Of a stretch of DNA of 51,323 nt, positions 8,463 to 16,088 are shown in pieces. Source of the DNA: Lysobacter sp. A03 (lineage in GTDB: Bacteria; Pseudomonadota; Gammaproteobacteria; Xanthomonadales; Xanthomonadaceae); NCBI RefSeq assembly GCF_000855665.1, contig NZ_JXSS01000076.1:1-51323 (forward strand). The letters run 5' to 3'. Position 1 is the stretch's first letter, and each line of letters opens with the position of its first letter. The notes below the pieces were generated by a model, which was not told where the DNA came from, made no database searches, and was given only the letters and a program-made list of their open reading frames with translations. The position numbers and the translations under genes are program-made.

Positions 8463-8807
8463 TTTCTTGCTCCTTGGAACATTGTTTTTGAAATACCGCA
8501 CGAATGCGGCGAGATGCTGGTTGCAAGGAGTAAGCGAGGTGCAACGATGTAGCGGATCAGGGATCTACAGCATCGGGCCACGATTCACGGTGACCCTGGC
8601 AAACAGCAATGCGCACCGTACTGCCAGCCGGCCGGGATTGCAACAAGTTCGTAGCAACGGCCGACTGAGCGTTCAGGACCGCAGGCAACTTCCAGCGATC
8701 ACCGCACTGGCGTATGCCAAATGGTGCCGCACACGCGTCCCGACCATTATCCTGTCCAGCGGCGCCTTGGCGCGCCCCTCCATCTACAGACGCAAAGAGC
8801 GCTTGCC
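8463..8807. other. Intergenic region (345 bp), cold-shock gene leader and upstream of DUF3297 gene
   Basis: No convincing gene. An open frame runs across it on the plus strand from 8401, but it overlaps the cold-shock gene antisense and looks non-coding. The part next to the cold-shock gene must hold its promoter and leader. A 5-bp hairpin (CCGCA/TGCGG with a 4-base loop, 8496-8509) sits 34 bases upstream of that gene's ATG. I see no clear -35/-10 pair on either strand. Confidence 0.5.
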
Positions 8808-9074
8808 ATGACCGACCCCAACACCCCGCCCGACCGCCTCGCCACCAATCCGCGCAGCCCGTACTTCGACGAATCGATGTTCGAGCGCGGCATCGGCATC
8901 CGCTTCAACGGCGAGGAGAAGACCAACGTGGAGGAGTACTGCGTCAGCGAAGGTTGGGTGCGCTTGCCGGTGGGCAAGTCACTGGACCGCCGCGGCAACG
9001 CGATGACCATGAAGTTCAGCGGCACGGTCGAGCCCTACTTCCTGGACACCGTGACTGGCACCGACGACGAATAG
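8808..9074 (+). CDS. DUF3297 family protein
   Basis: An 88-residue soluble acidic protein: MTDPNTPPDRLATNPRSPYF, then GIGIRFNGEEKTNVEEYCVS, EGWVRLPVGKSLDRRGNAMT and a short C-terminal strand. The block R-F-N-G-x-E-K-T-N-V-E-E-Y-C-V-S-E-G-W-V is what I associate with DUF3297, a small family common in Proteobacteria, especially xanthomonads, of unknown function. No signal peptide, membrane segment or catalytic motif is visible; one conserved Cys lies in EEYCVS. The frame is open from 8721, but the ATG at 8808 gives the conserved N-terminus. It precedes an MFS transporter gene on the same strand by 31 bases, so co-transcription is possible. Confidence 0.85.
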   Translation: MTDPNTPPDRLATNPRSPYFDESMFERGIGIRFNGEEKTNVEEYCVSEGWVRLPVGKSLDRRGNAMTMKFSGTVEPYFLDTVTGTDDE

Positions 9075-9105
9075 GCTCCGGGTCGATCGCGCCGGCCTGC
9101 ATCCG

Positions 9106-10710
9106 GTGAAATCCGGCGAGCTGTCGTTCCATCATCCGCTCGCCTTCTGGGCAGGCTGCGCGCTGCTGGTGGGCGGCGTGCTGTCGCATCTGCCGATGTT
9201 CCTGATGGGACGCCACACCGGCTGGCAGATGGTCGGCATGGCGATGGATGGCTGGATGCTGACCGGGATGGCGCTGATCCCGTTGGGACTGGGATTGGCC
9301 TTCCATGGCCTGATGCCACGGCTGCGGCAGATGCGCCACGTATCGGCGGGCGGCGAGCACCTGCAGTTCCACCTCGCTGATTCGGTCGCGCTCAATCGCG
9401 AGCACTGGAAGGTCGTCGCGGTGCTGGTGGTGGCGCTGACCGTCGATGTGATGAAGCCGGCTACCACCGGTTTCGTGATCCCGGGCCTGACCGCCGAGTA
9501 CGGCATCAGCACCCGATCGGCCGGCTGGCTCGCCCTCGTGGCACTGATGGGCACGACCGTCGGCTCGTTACTGTGGGGACGACTGGCCGATATCTACGGG
9601 CGCCGCGCGGCCATCCTGCTGTCGGCGTTGATGTTCATGGGCACGGCCATTTGCGGGGCGATGCCGGCGTTCGGCTGGAACCTGGCGATGTGCTTCCTGA
9701 TGGGGGCCTCCGCGGGCGGCCTGTTGCCGATCACCTTCACCCTGATGGCGGAAATCATCCCCACCGCGCACCGCGGCTGGCTGCTGGTCGCATTGGGAGG
9801 CATCGGCACCTCGGCCGGTTACCTGGCCGCGGCGGCAGCTGCCACCTGGCTGGAACCGTTGTTCAGTTGGCGCGCGTTGTGGCTGCTGGGCCTGCCCACC
9901 GGCGCGCTGATCATTTTCCTCAACCGCTTCATCCCCGAGTCGCCGCGGTTTCTGTCCGCCGCTGGCCTGCCGGATCAGGCGCGGGCCGTGTTGGCCAGGT
10001 TCTCCGGCGCGTTACCGGTAGAGCGCGACGCGGTCGGAACTGCCACGGCGTTGAATACACCGGCCGCCTCCGTAGCGCCGGGGCGGTTGCTGCGCGGCCC
10101 GCACGCGCGGATCGGCGCAGGGCTGGCGACGTGCGGAATCGGCTGGGGCCTGGTCACGTTCGGCTTCGTGTTGTGGCTGCCGGTCAACCTGGTCAGGCTC
10201 GGCGTGGATGCGAGCGCCGCCAGCGCGTTGCTCGCCCAGTCAGCACTGCTGGCCCTGCCCGGCATCGGTGTGGTGGTGTGGTTCTACCACCGCTGGAGCA
10301 CGATCAAGGCACTGGTGGCATTCATCGCGCTGACGGTGCTGGCCTTGGCAGCTTTCGCGGTGATCGACCTGGGCGGGTTGCGCTCGGTTGCGGCGACCAC
10401 GCTCGCCACGGCGGCATTGCTGGTCAGCAGTGGCGGGGTGATTGCGATGCTGATTCCCTACGCCGCGGAGATCTATCCGGCCCATGTGCGTGGCACCGGG
10501 GCGGGCATGATCGCGGCCAGCTCCAAGTTTGGCGGCATCCTGGGGGCCGGTTTGGGGGTGCTGGGCTTGTTCGAGCACATCGCGCTGTCCGCGCTGCTTA
10601 TCGCGCTGGCGATGGCGGCTTCCGGCCTGATGCTGGCGCGCCACGGCGTCGAAACCCGCGGGCAGCGGCTGGAGGACATCCAGCACGCGCTGGGGGTTTC
10701 CGCCGCATAG
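9106..10710 (+). CDS. MFS transporter with N-terminal two-helix extension
   Basis: A 534-residue major facilitator superfamily transporter. Residues 1-85 form an extra pair of membrane helices (FWAGCALLVGGVLSHLPMFL and WMLTGMALIPLGLGLAF) ahead of the usual 12-helix core, which begins near WKVVAVLVVALTVDVMK. In the core, motif A is GRLADIYGRRAA and the post-helix-6 motif is FIPESPRFL, typical of sugar-porter/SV2/aromatic-acid-symporter branches. Hence a substrate such as a sugar or organic acid is likelier than a drug; the exact substrate is unknown. The start is uncertain: the first in-frame initiator is GTG at 9106 with no good Shine-Dalgarno, which would fit coupling to the preceding small gene 31 bases upstream. 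The next Met lies beyond the first extra helix. Confidence 0.85.
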   Translation: MKSGELSFHHPLAFWAGCALLVGGVLSHLPMFLMGRHTGWQMVGMAMDGWMLTGMALIPLGLGLAFHGLMPRLRQMRHVSAGGEHLQFHLADSVALNREHWKVVAVLVVALTVDVMKPATTGFVIPGLTAEYGISTRSAGWLALVALMGTTVGSLLWGRLADIYGRRAAILLSALMFMGTAICGAMPAFGWNLAMCFLMGASAGGLLPITFTLMAEIIPTAHRGWLLVALGGIGTSAGYLAAAAAATWLEPLFSWRALWLLGLPTGALIIFLNRFIPESPRFLSAAGLPDQARAVLARFSGALPVERDAVGTATALNTPAASVAPGRLLRGPHARIGAGLATCGIGWGLVTFGFVLWLPVNLVRLGVDASAASALLAQSALLALPGIGVVVWFYHRWSTIKALVAFIALTVLALAAFAVIDLGGLRSVAATTLATAALLVSSGGVIAMLIPYAAEIYPAHVRGTGAGMIAASSKFGGILGAGLGVLGLFEHIALSALLIALAMAASGLMLARHGVETRGQRLEDIQHALGVSAA

Positions 10711-10765
10711 AAAGCGGCGTCACGCGAGTCCGGCACTGCCGGCCTGCCGACTCCAGACATGGAAA

Positions 10766-10822
10766 GGGGACGGCCGGGACCGTCCCCTGGATGCCGCGAC
10801 CGAAGACGAGAACGGTCGCGGC
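10766..10822. terminator. Tandem inverted repeats between convergent genes
   Basis: Two perfect hairpins lie back to back between the convergent MFS gene (stop 10710) and fasciclin gene (stop 10842). The first has GGGGACGG/CCGTCCCC arms (10766-10773, 10780-10787). The second has 10-bp arms GCCGCGACCG/CGGTCGCGGC (10793-10802, 10813-10822) around a 10-base loop. On the minus strand the second repeat is met first and the first is followed by only a short T run (TTTCC). They probably act together as a two-way terminator. Confidence 0.6.
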
Positions 10823-10841
10823 AAAGGCAGTTGTCGCAGGT

Positions 10842-11489
10842 TTAGGGCAGCAGTACGGCGTCGATGACGTGGATCACGCCGTTGCTCGCCATCAGGTCGG
10901 GCGTGGTGACCATCGCGCTGTTGCCCTTGGCATCGGTCAGCTTCACGCCGCCGTTGGCGACTTCCGCGGTCAGCGTTCCGCCATTGACCGTGGTCAGCTC
11001 CGCCTTGCCACCCGCGTCCTTGATCTGATCCGTCAGCGTGGCTGCATCCACCGAACCCGACACCACGTGGTAGGTGAGGATGCCGGCGAGGTCGGCCTTG
11101 TTCTCGGGCTGCAGCAGCGTGTCAACGGTGCCTTCGGGCAGCTTGTCGAACGCGGCGTTGGTGGGGGCGAACACGGTGAACGGACCGGCGCCTTGCAGCG
11201 TGCCAACCAGGTCGGCGGCCTTGACCGCGGCGACCAGGGTGCTGTGGTCGGGCGACTGGCTGGCGGTGTCGACGATGTCCCCGGCGGTCACGGCATCGCC
11301 CATGGTGTCGGCAGGCATGCGGTCTGCGGACATGGAGTCGCTAGACATGCGGTCCGAAGCTGCGGTGTCGGCGCTCATCGCGGCGGGTGCGCTGGTATCG
11401 GCATCGGTCTTCTGCGCGCAGGCTGACATCGACAGCGTCGCGGCGAGGGCGGTGGTCAGGGCCAGGGGAAGCAGCATCTTGGTGTTCAT
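10842..11489 (-). CDS. Fasciclin (FAS1) domain lipoprotein with Met/Asp-rich linker
   Basis: A 215-residue exported protein. A signal peptide (MNTKMLLPLALTTALAATLS) is followed by a lipobox-like MSAC, with Cys24 the likely lipidated residue. Residues 35-68 form a low-complexity linker with repeated M-x-x-D units (MSAD, MSSD, MSAD, MPAD). The FAS1 domain fills residues 68-215, with the expected DIVDTASQSPDHSTLVAAV start, the central PFTVFAPTNAAFDKLP box and the C-terminal NGVIHVIDAVLLP. FAS1 domains mediate adhesion or protein binding at cell surfaces. GGAG lies upstream of the ATG at 11489, preferred over the open-frame start at 11579. Tandem hairpins lie beyond the stop. The linker is the unusual part; see findings. 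Confidence 0.92.
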   Translation of the reverse strand: MNTKMLLPLALTTALAATLSMSACAQKTDADTSAPAAMSADTAASDRMSSDSMSADRMPADTMGDAVTAGDIVDTASQSPDHSTLVAAVKAADLVGTLQGAGPFTVFAPTNAAFDKLPEGTVDTLLQPENKADLAGILTYHVVSGSVDAATLTDQIKDAGGKAELTTVNGGTLTAEVANGGVKLTDAKGNSAMVTTPDLMASNGVIHVIDAVLLP

Positions 11490-11611
11490 GGGGAAACTCC
11501 GTACCGGTTGGGGGAAATGGCGACGGCAATCGCCACCATGCCCCTTGTTACGGGTGCGGGCCCTGCATGGATGCATCACGCGGTTCTGACAAACCGGACT
11601 CTGCGCGCGCC

Positions 11612-12403
11612 TCAGCCGAGGGCGGTATCCAGCAGCATCATCAGCACGAAGCCGACCATGAGCCCCGAGGTGGCGTGCTGTTCGTGCCCCTGCCGGTGCG
11701 ACTCGGGAATGATCTCGTGGCTGACCACGAACAGCATCGCCCCGGCGGCAAAACCCAGACCCACCGGCAACAGCAGCGGCGCCGCGACCAGGACGCTGGC
11801 GCCCAACACGGCTCCGACCGGTTCGATCAGTCCCGAACCCGCTCCCACCAGTACGGCTCGCGTGCGGTCATAACCGACCGCCATCAGCGCGATCGCCACC
11901 ACCAGGCCCTCGGGCAGGTCCTGGATCGCGATGCCGGTGGTCAGCAGCACGCCGTGTGCGTGGCCGGAGGCGAATGCGGCGCCGATCGCGAGTCCCTCGG
12001 GCAGGTTGTGCAGGCAGATCGCGAAGACGAACAACCACGCGCGTTTCAGGCGGGCCGGCGACGGACCTTCCGGTCCCTTGATGAAATGTTCGTGCGGAAC
12101 CCAGCGCTCCATCAGCATGATGGCCAGTGCGCCGACCAGGATCGCGCCACCCACGAGGGACCCGGAGCTCCAAGGCCCCAGACCGCTCTCCCCGGCCGCC
12201 TGCAGGCCGGGCAGGACCAGTGAGAAAGCGCTCGCTGCCAGCATGACGCCGGCCCCGAAGCCCAACAGCGCGTCCTGGAAGCGTTCGCTGATGCCGCGCG
12301 AGAACCACGCCGGAAGTGTGCCCAGCGCGGTCGCCGCCGCTGCGATCAGGCCACCACACAGGGCACCCAGTACCGGGTTGGCCTGGATTGTCGCCAGGAT
12401 CAT
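11612..12403 (-). CDS. ZIP-family divalent metal transporter
   Basis: A 263-residue integral membrane protein of the ZIP family, GufA/ZupT-like, which imports Zn2+ and other divalent metals down their gradient. About eight hydrophobic helices are visible. The metal-site motifs are clear: LHNLPEGLAIG in helix 4, IQDLPEGLVVA in helix 5 (an Asp replaces the second His seen in some members) and SHEIIPESHRQGHEQH near helix 7, which adds a His cluster. A short loop carries VPHEHFIKGPEG, a likely cytoplasmic metal-binding loop. The frame is open upstream to 12547, but the ATG at 12403 directly precedes the first membrane helix. It is probably a single-gene unit; the symporter operon upstream ends 178 bases away. 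Confidence 0.9.
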   Translation of the reverse strand: MILATIQANPVLGALCGGLIAAAATALGTLPAWFSRGISERFQDALLGFGAGVMLAASAFSLVLPGLQAAGESGLGPWSSGSLVGGAILVGALAIMLMERWVPHEHFIKGPEGPSPARLKRAWLFVFAICLHNLPEGLAIGAAFASGHAHGVLLTTGIAIQDLPEGLVVAIALMAVGYDRTRAVLVGAGSGLIEPVGAVLGASVLVAAPLLLPVGLGFAAGAMLFVVSHEIIPESHRQGHEQHATSGLMVGFVLMMLLDTALG

Positions 12404-12581
12404 GCCTTGTGTTCCCGGCCGGTGCGAAGCGTTGAATCCACCGAAGGCAGAATGCTGATTGGGTAGAACGCACCGCGCTTGGGTGTGAGTTGCTGGCAGG
12501 CAATGATCGGGGGCACGCAGTATTCCGTTGGGAGTGGCGGCCGGCAAATCCTAGCGAATCGGCGGGCAGTGCGGCGTGCCG

Positions 12582-12713
12582 TCAGACCAGTTCGTCACCA
12601 CTGCGTTTCGCGGCACGCATGTCGCGATACAGCCCGACGCCCATGATCACCATCATCACCAGCACGATCGTGGGCCATACCAGCACATACGCGGTCATCA
12701 GGATGTCACGCAT
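12582..12713 (-). CDS. Small transmembrane companion of Na+/solute symporter (43 aa)
   Basis: A short gene encoding 43 residues: MRDILMTAYVLVWPTIVLVM, then a hydrophobic continuation and a charged tail, ending KRSGDELV. It has a single membrane helix (about residues 7-28) and a basic cytoplasmic tail. AGGAG lies nine bases before the ATG, and the gene starts only 11 bases after the symporter stop codon, so it must be cotranslated with it. The T-A-Y-V-L-V-W-P core and the position after an SSS-family gene match what is annotated elsewhere as a putative transporter small subunit. By analogy it may stabilise or regulate the large transporter; there is no direct proof of function. Confidence 0.8.
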   Translation of the reverse strand: MRDILMTAYVLVWPTIVLVMMVIMGVGLYRDMRAAKRSGDELV

Positions 12714-12724
12714 TTTTCCTCTCC

Positions 12725-14404
12725 TCAGCTGTCCGACCTGGACATGATGGCCGCCACATCAGGCTCGTCCTCCTGGAACGCGGTCACCCGCTTGGCGATC
12801 AGGTTGAAGTCGAAGGGTTTGTGGTCGCCGACGCTCAGCGCGGAGCAGACCATGGTGCTGACACCGTAGGCGTTGAGGGATGCCAGCAGGACCGGGTAGT
12901 CGCGCAGGAAGCCGAGCATCGGCACGACCAGTGCAAGCGCAGCCACCACCCCGACCGTCAGTCCGGTGCGCTTGCCGAAGAAGCCGAACGCCATCAGCCC
13001 CAGCACCACGCCGGCGCCGACCGCGGCAAACACCTCCAGCAGGATCGCCAATGCACCTTCGATCGGCACCAGTTGGAAGCGCGCAACGATGAAAAACACC
13101 AGCGACACCGCGACGGCGGCCGTAAACGCCCGGTTGGTAACCTTGTTCCAGTACACGCTGGCGATCACCGGGAACACGATCGAGCCCCACAGCGCGCCGA
13201 CGAACACCAGCAGGTCGAGGATGTCGATGCGGAAACTGGCGAAAATCAGGCCGGCGGTGGTTGCCACGATCATGGTGATGCGGCCGACCCAGAGCATCGT
13301 CGATGGACGCACCTTGCCGCGTGCCAGGTTCTTGCCATAGATGTCGGTCATCATGATCGAGGACAGCGCCGAGAGGTCCGAGTCGGCGGTGGACGACAGC
13401 GAGCCGATCACCATGATGAAGAAGATCCCCACCACCAGCGGCGACAGGTAGGTCGAGGCCATCTGCGGGATCAGGTTGTTGTGGTCGCCATCGGCCGGAC
13501 TCATGCCGATCATCAGCGCGAACACCCCGATCATGCCCAGCCCGATCACCGTGGCGCCGTAGCTGACCGTGGCCGCCAGGAATGTGGGCTTGATCAGGTC
13601 CTCGCGTACGGCGAACAGGCGCTGGGCAATGGTCTGGTTGCCGATCGCGTAGGCCAGCACCGCGACGAAGTACGGCGCGCCCTGCTCCAGGAATGCCTGT
13701 TTGGAGAAGAATGTCGACTGCTCGGCGCTGATCCGCTCCCAGCCCTGGGTGAAGATTTCCGTGCCACCCGCGCTGAAGAAGACCAGCGGGATGATCAAGG
13801 CCGCCGAGCCCATCATCGCCGCGACCTGGACCACGTCGGTCAGCAGCGAGGCGCGGAAGCCCGACCACAGCGTGTAGGACAGGGTGCCGATACCGGCGAT
13901 CAGCACGCCATGGACAAAATCCAGCGGCGAGAGCATCGCCACCAGCGCGCCGGCAGCAGTGAAGTTCGCCATCAGGCTGATCACGCTGCCAACGATGTTG
14001 GAGCCGGCCAGGATCAACTGGCTGGAGCGGCCGTGGCGGGCGTGCATGATCTCCGCCAGCGTGTGCGCCTCGGGCGCAAGTGCGCGGAAGCGCCGCCCGA
14101 AGGGGTAGATGAAAAGGATCATCAGGGCACCCCACAGACCGTAGTGGATCGGCCCGGAGATGCCGTACTTGTAGCCCGAAGTCGCAGCCGCGTAGAACGA
14201 GGCGGCCCAGATCCAGGTCGCCGTCATGCTGGCCGCGGAGACGCCGAAGCCGACCTGGCTGCTCGAGGTCATGTAACCGTCGACGTTTTCATTGCGCTTG
14301 CCGATGCGCGTGGAGATCAGGAACGTCCCGCCGTAGAAGGCCAACATCAACAGCAGCACGGTGGAGGTTTGCAACTGGTGGAACTCGAACGCGGGAACAG
14401 CCAA
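12725..14404 (-). CDS. Sodium:solute symporter (SSS/SLC5 family)
   Basis: A 559-residue Na+-coupled symporter of the SLC5/LeuT-fold group with about 13-14 membrane helices. SSS features are visible in SSSQVGFGVSAASMTATWIW (helix 1 region, unwound segment), APEAHTLAEIMHARHG, and SLSSTADSDLSALSSIMMTD, the conserved helix-8 segment with Na+-binding Ser/Thr residues. The branch looks like the urea/amino-acid-type permeases rather than proline PutP, but the substrate is unknown. Start: the only ATG candidates are far upstream or inside helix 1; a TTG at 14404 with GGAG six bases upstream fits best and gives a normal N-terminus. The small single-helix companion follows 11 bases after the stop. The upstream region is 307 bp and shared with a divergent glycosyltransferase gene. 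Confidence 0.88.
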   Translation of the reverse strand: MAVPAFEFHQLQTSTVLLLMLAFYGGTFLISTRIGKRNENVDGYMTSSSQVGFGVSAASMTATWIWAASFYAAATSGYKYGISGPIHYGLWGALMILFIYPFGRRFRALAPEAHTLAEIMHARHGRSSQLILAGSNIVGSVISLMANFTAAGALVAMLSPLDFVHGVLIAGIGTLSYTLWSGFRASLLTDVVQVAAMMGSAALIIPLVFFSAGGTEIFTQGWERISAEQSTFFSKQAFLEQGAPYFVAVLAYAIGNQTIAQRLFAVREDLIKPTFLAATVSYGATVIGLGMIGVFALMIGMSPADGDHNNLIPQMASTYLSPLVVGIFFIMVIGSLSSTADSDLSALSSIMMTDIYGKNLARGKVRPSTMLWVGRITMIVATTAGLIFASFRIDILDLLVFVGALWGSIVFPVIASVYWNKVTNRAFTAAVAVSLVFFIVARFQLVPIEGALAILLEVFAAVGAGVVLGLMAFGFFGKRTGLTVGVVAALALVVPMLGFLRDYPVLLASLNAYGVSTMVCSALSVGDHKPFDFNLIAKRVTAFQEDEPDVAAIMSRSDS

Positions 14405-14711
14405 TGACTTCTCCGATGGATGACGACGGCGGATGCAGGGCGGAAGGCCGGCAGGCCGGGCGCCGGACAAGGGCACCGGGAGGTGCCGCCACGAGGCCAG
14501 GTCGGGGGACCGCGACAGGGCAGCAACACCTGAACGGACAACACCGCAAAAACGGCCCGATACCGCCACGATCGGCGAAGATGCAGCGGCGCCGGTGTGA
14601 TTCCAATCCCCAACCTTAACAGAAGCGTTTATATCACCCGGTCAATCCCACCGTGTGCGCGCTCAAATCGCGTTCGCGAGGCCTTTGCCTCCGTCGTGCC
14701 ACGATCACTGG
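14405..14711. other. Divergent intergenic region (307 bp)
   Basis: No gene found. It separates the symporter operon (minus) from the glycosyltransferase (plus). The part next to the symporter is GC-rich with several short inverted repeats; near 14610-14645 it turns AT-richer and holds the only promoter-like motif seen (listed separately). Confidence 0.5.
14616..14645 (-). promoter_or_regulatory. Candidate sigma-70 promoter for the symporter operon
   Basis: On the minus strand, TTGACC (14645-14640) is followed after 18 bases by TGTTAA (14621-14616), in the only AT-rich patch of the region. The -35 matches five of six bases; the -10 is weaker. The predicted leader to the TTG start would be about 200 bases, which is long, so the call is tentative. 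Confidence 0.35.
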
Positions 14712-15431
14712 ATGGCTGAGGATCCACCACTGAGCTTCATCGTCCCGGCGCACAACGAGCAACGCCTCATCGCCGCGTGCCTGGAAGCGATCCACGCCAG
14801 CGCCCGCGAACTGCAGGTCGACTACGAAATGATCGTGGTCGACGACGCCTCCACCGACGACACCGCGAGCATCGCTGGCGAGCACGGCGCACGTGTCGTG
14901 CACGTCCAGCACCGTCAGATCGCCGCTTCCCGCAACAGCGGTGGGCGTGCCGCTGACGGCGACTGGCTGTTTTTCATCGATGCCGACACCCTGATCAACC
15001 CGGACTATCTGCGCGCGGCGCTGACCGCCCTGCGCGAGGGCGCGTCCGGTGGCGGCGCCGGGGTCAGGCTGATCGGACCGACCCGACTGCACGAGCGTTT
15101 CGGTCAGTGGCTGATGATCCACGTATTCAGGCTGGTCGGAGTGACACCCGGCTGCAGCCTGTTCTGCACGCGAGCAGCGTTCGAGGCCATCGGCGGCTTT
15201 GACGAGCGCTATTACGCCGGGGAGGACGTGGCCATGGGTCGCGCCCTCGCCCGCCACGGCCGGTTGGTGATCGTGCACGAGGTGGTGATGACGTCGGCGC
15301 GCAAGCTGCGCACCCATTCGCTGGGCTATCAGTTGCGTCTGCTGGCCCGCTTCCTGTGGCGCGGCCGGCGCATGTTGCACTCCAGGGACGAACTGGAGAT
15401 GTGGTACGGCGACCGCCGCGACGAACCGTAA
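14712..15431 (+). CDS. Glycosyltransferase family 2
   Basis: A 239-residue GT-A-fold glycosyltransferase. The N-terminal nucleotide-sugar-binding part is LSFIVPAHNEQRLIAACLEA, followed by VDDASTDDTASIA and the metal-binding DxD in FFIDADTLIN. In the acceptor half GGFDERYYAGEDVAMGRAL carries the ED motif expected for the catalytic base. There is no membrane helix, so it is likely cytoplasmic or peripheral. GT2 enzymes of this size often transfer a sugar to a lipid or surface polymer; the substrate is unknown. There are no other cell-surface polysaccharide genes nearby, so it may act alone. Start: ATG 14712 gives the normal GT2 N-terminus but lacks a clear Shine-Dalgarno; an in-frame GTG at 14655 would add 19 unlikely residues. 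Confidence 0.85.
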   Translation: MAEDPPLSFIVPAHNEQRLIAACLEAIHASARELQVDYEMIVVDDASTDDTASIAGEHGARVVHVQHRQIAASRNSGGRAADGDWLFFIDADTLINPDYLRAALTALREGASGGGAGVRLIGPTRLHERFGQWLMIHVFRLVGVTPGCSLFCTRAAFEAIGGFDERYYAGEDVAMGRALARHGRLVIVHEVVMTSARKLRTHSLGYQLRLLARFLWRGRRMLHSRDELEMWYGDRRDEP

Positions 15432-15442
15432 GCACCCGTCAG

Positions 15443-16027
15443 TCAGAACGGATCGCTGGCCGGGCGGACTTCGATCTCCAGTGCCTGAGCGACTTCCTGC
15501 ATCGCCTCATCGTCGCTGGACAGTGTGATCCAGCCCGCGTGCACGCCTTCCTCGCCGTGCGGCCCGCTGCCGGTGTTCCAGGTCCACAGGCTGTAGCCGT
15601 ACTCGCGCAAGCGGTCCGCGGCGACGGCCATCAGCGAGGGCACCTCGGCCTCGGCGAGGAAGTCCTCGTCGCTGGCGTCCTCCACGCCCCAGTCGATCAC
15701 GACGTTCCAGCGCGCCGCCAGCTCGGTGATGGTGTCGATGAACGACACCGCGTCATCGTGGTCGACGAAGAAGCCGGACTTCCAGTCGATCAGGTCCTTC
15801 AACAGCCACAGCGGCTCCACCTCGTCGGAACCAGCGGCCTCCAGCCCCTCGCGATAGGCGGAGAACTGCTGCAACGCTGACTCCTCATCGCCCGGGTTGA
15901 TCAGCAGCAACAGCTGCCAGACCAGCGCCTCACGGGTGTCGGCCGACTCCAGGTCAACGCCGGTGCCGGGCTCCAGGCTGTTGGCGAAGTTGTCGTCGGG
16001 ATCGAATTCCGGGTCGTGGGCAGTCAT
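15443..16027 (-). CDS. DUF6630-like acidic protein
   Basis: A 194-residue soluble, very acidic protein of unknown function. The N-terminal 35 residues are Asp/Glu-rich. The core has LVWQLLLLINPGDEESALQQ, then LWLLKDLIDWKSGFFVDHDD, RWNVVIDWGVED, and the C-terminal GYSLWTWNTGSGPHGEEGVH. The W-K-S-G-F-F-V-D and L-W-T-W-N-T blocks recall the family named DUF6630; this is from memory, not from a search. No catalytic motif, signal peptide or membrane segment is seen. The frame is open to 16249, but the ATG at 16027 begins the acidic protein. It lies on the same strand as the MFS gene upstream (61-bp gap), so it may share that transcript. Confidence 0.65.
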   Translation of the reverse strand: MTAHDPEFDPDDNFANSLEPGTGVDLESADTREALVWQLLLLINPGDEESALQQFSAYREGLEAAGSDEVEPLWLLKDLIDWKSGFFVDHDDAVSFIDTITELAARWNVVIDWGVEDASDEDFLAEAEVPSLMAVAADRLREYGYSLWTWNTGSGPHGEEGVHAGWITLSSDDEAMQEVAQALEIEVRPASDPF

Positions 16028-16088
16028 CGTCGTGGTCCGGGCAGAGGGCGTCCCGCGCATCGTGCCACGCGCGCCCGTGCAGGGACCG

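Noticed and set aside
8401-8811. A 136-codon plus-strand frame across the cold-shock gene and its leader
   Set aside because: Antisense to the conserved gene, no Shine-Dalgarno, no family resemblance.
9573-11426. A 617-codon plus-strand frame across the MFS and fasciclin genes
   Set aside because: It overlaps two secure genes in other frames and has the Arg/Gly/Ala nonsense composition.
12821-14407. A 528-codon plus-strand frame opposite the symporter
   Set aside because: Composition is dominated by His, Gln, Asp and Arg, a mirror of the hydrophobic symporter codons; no motif.
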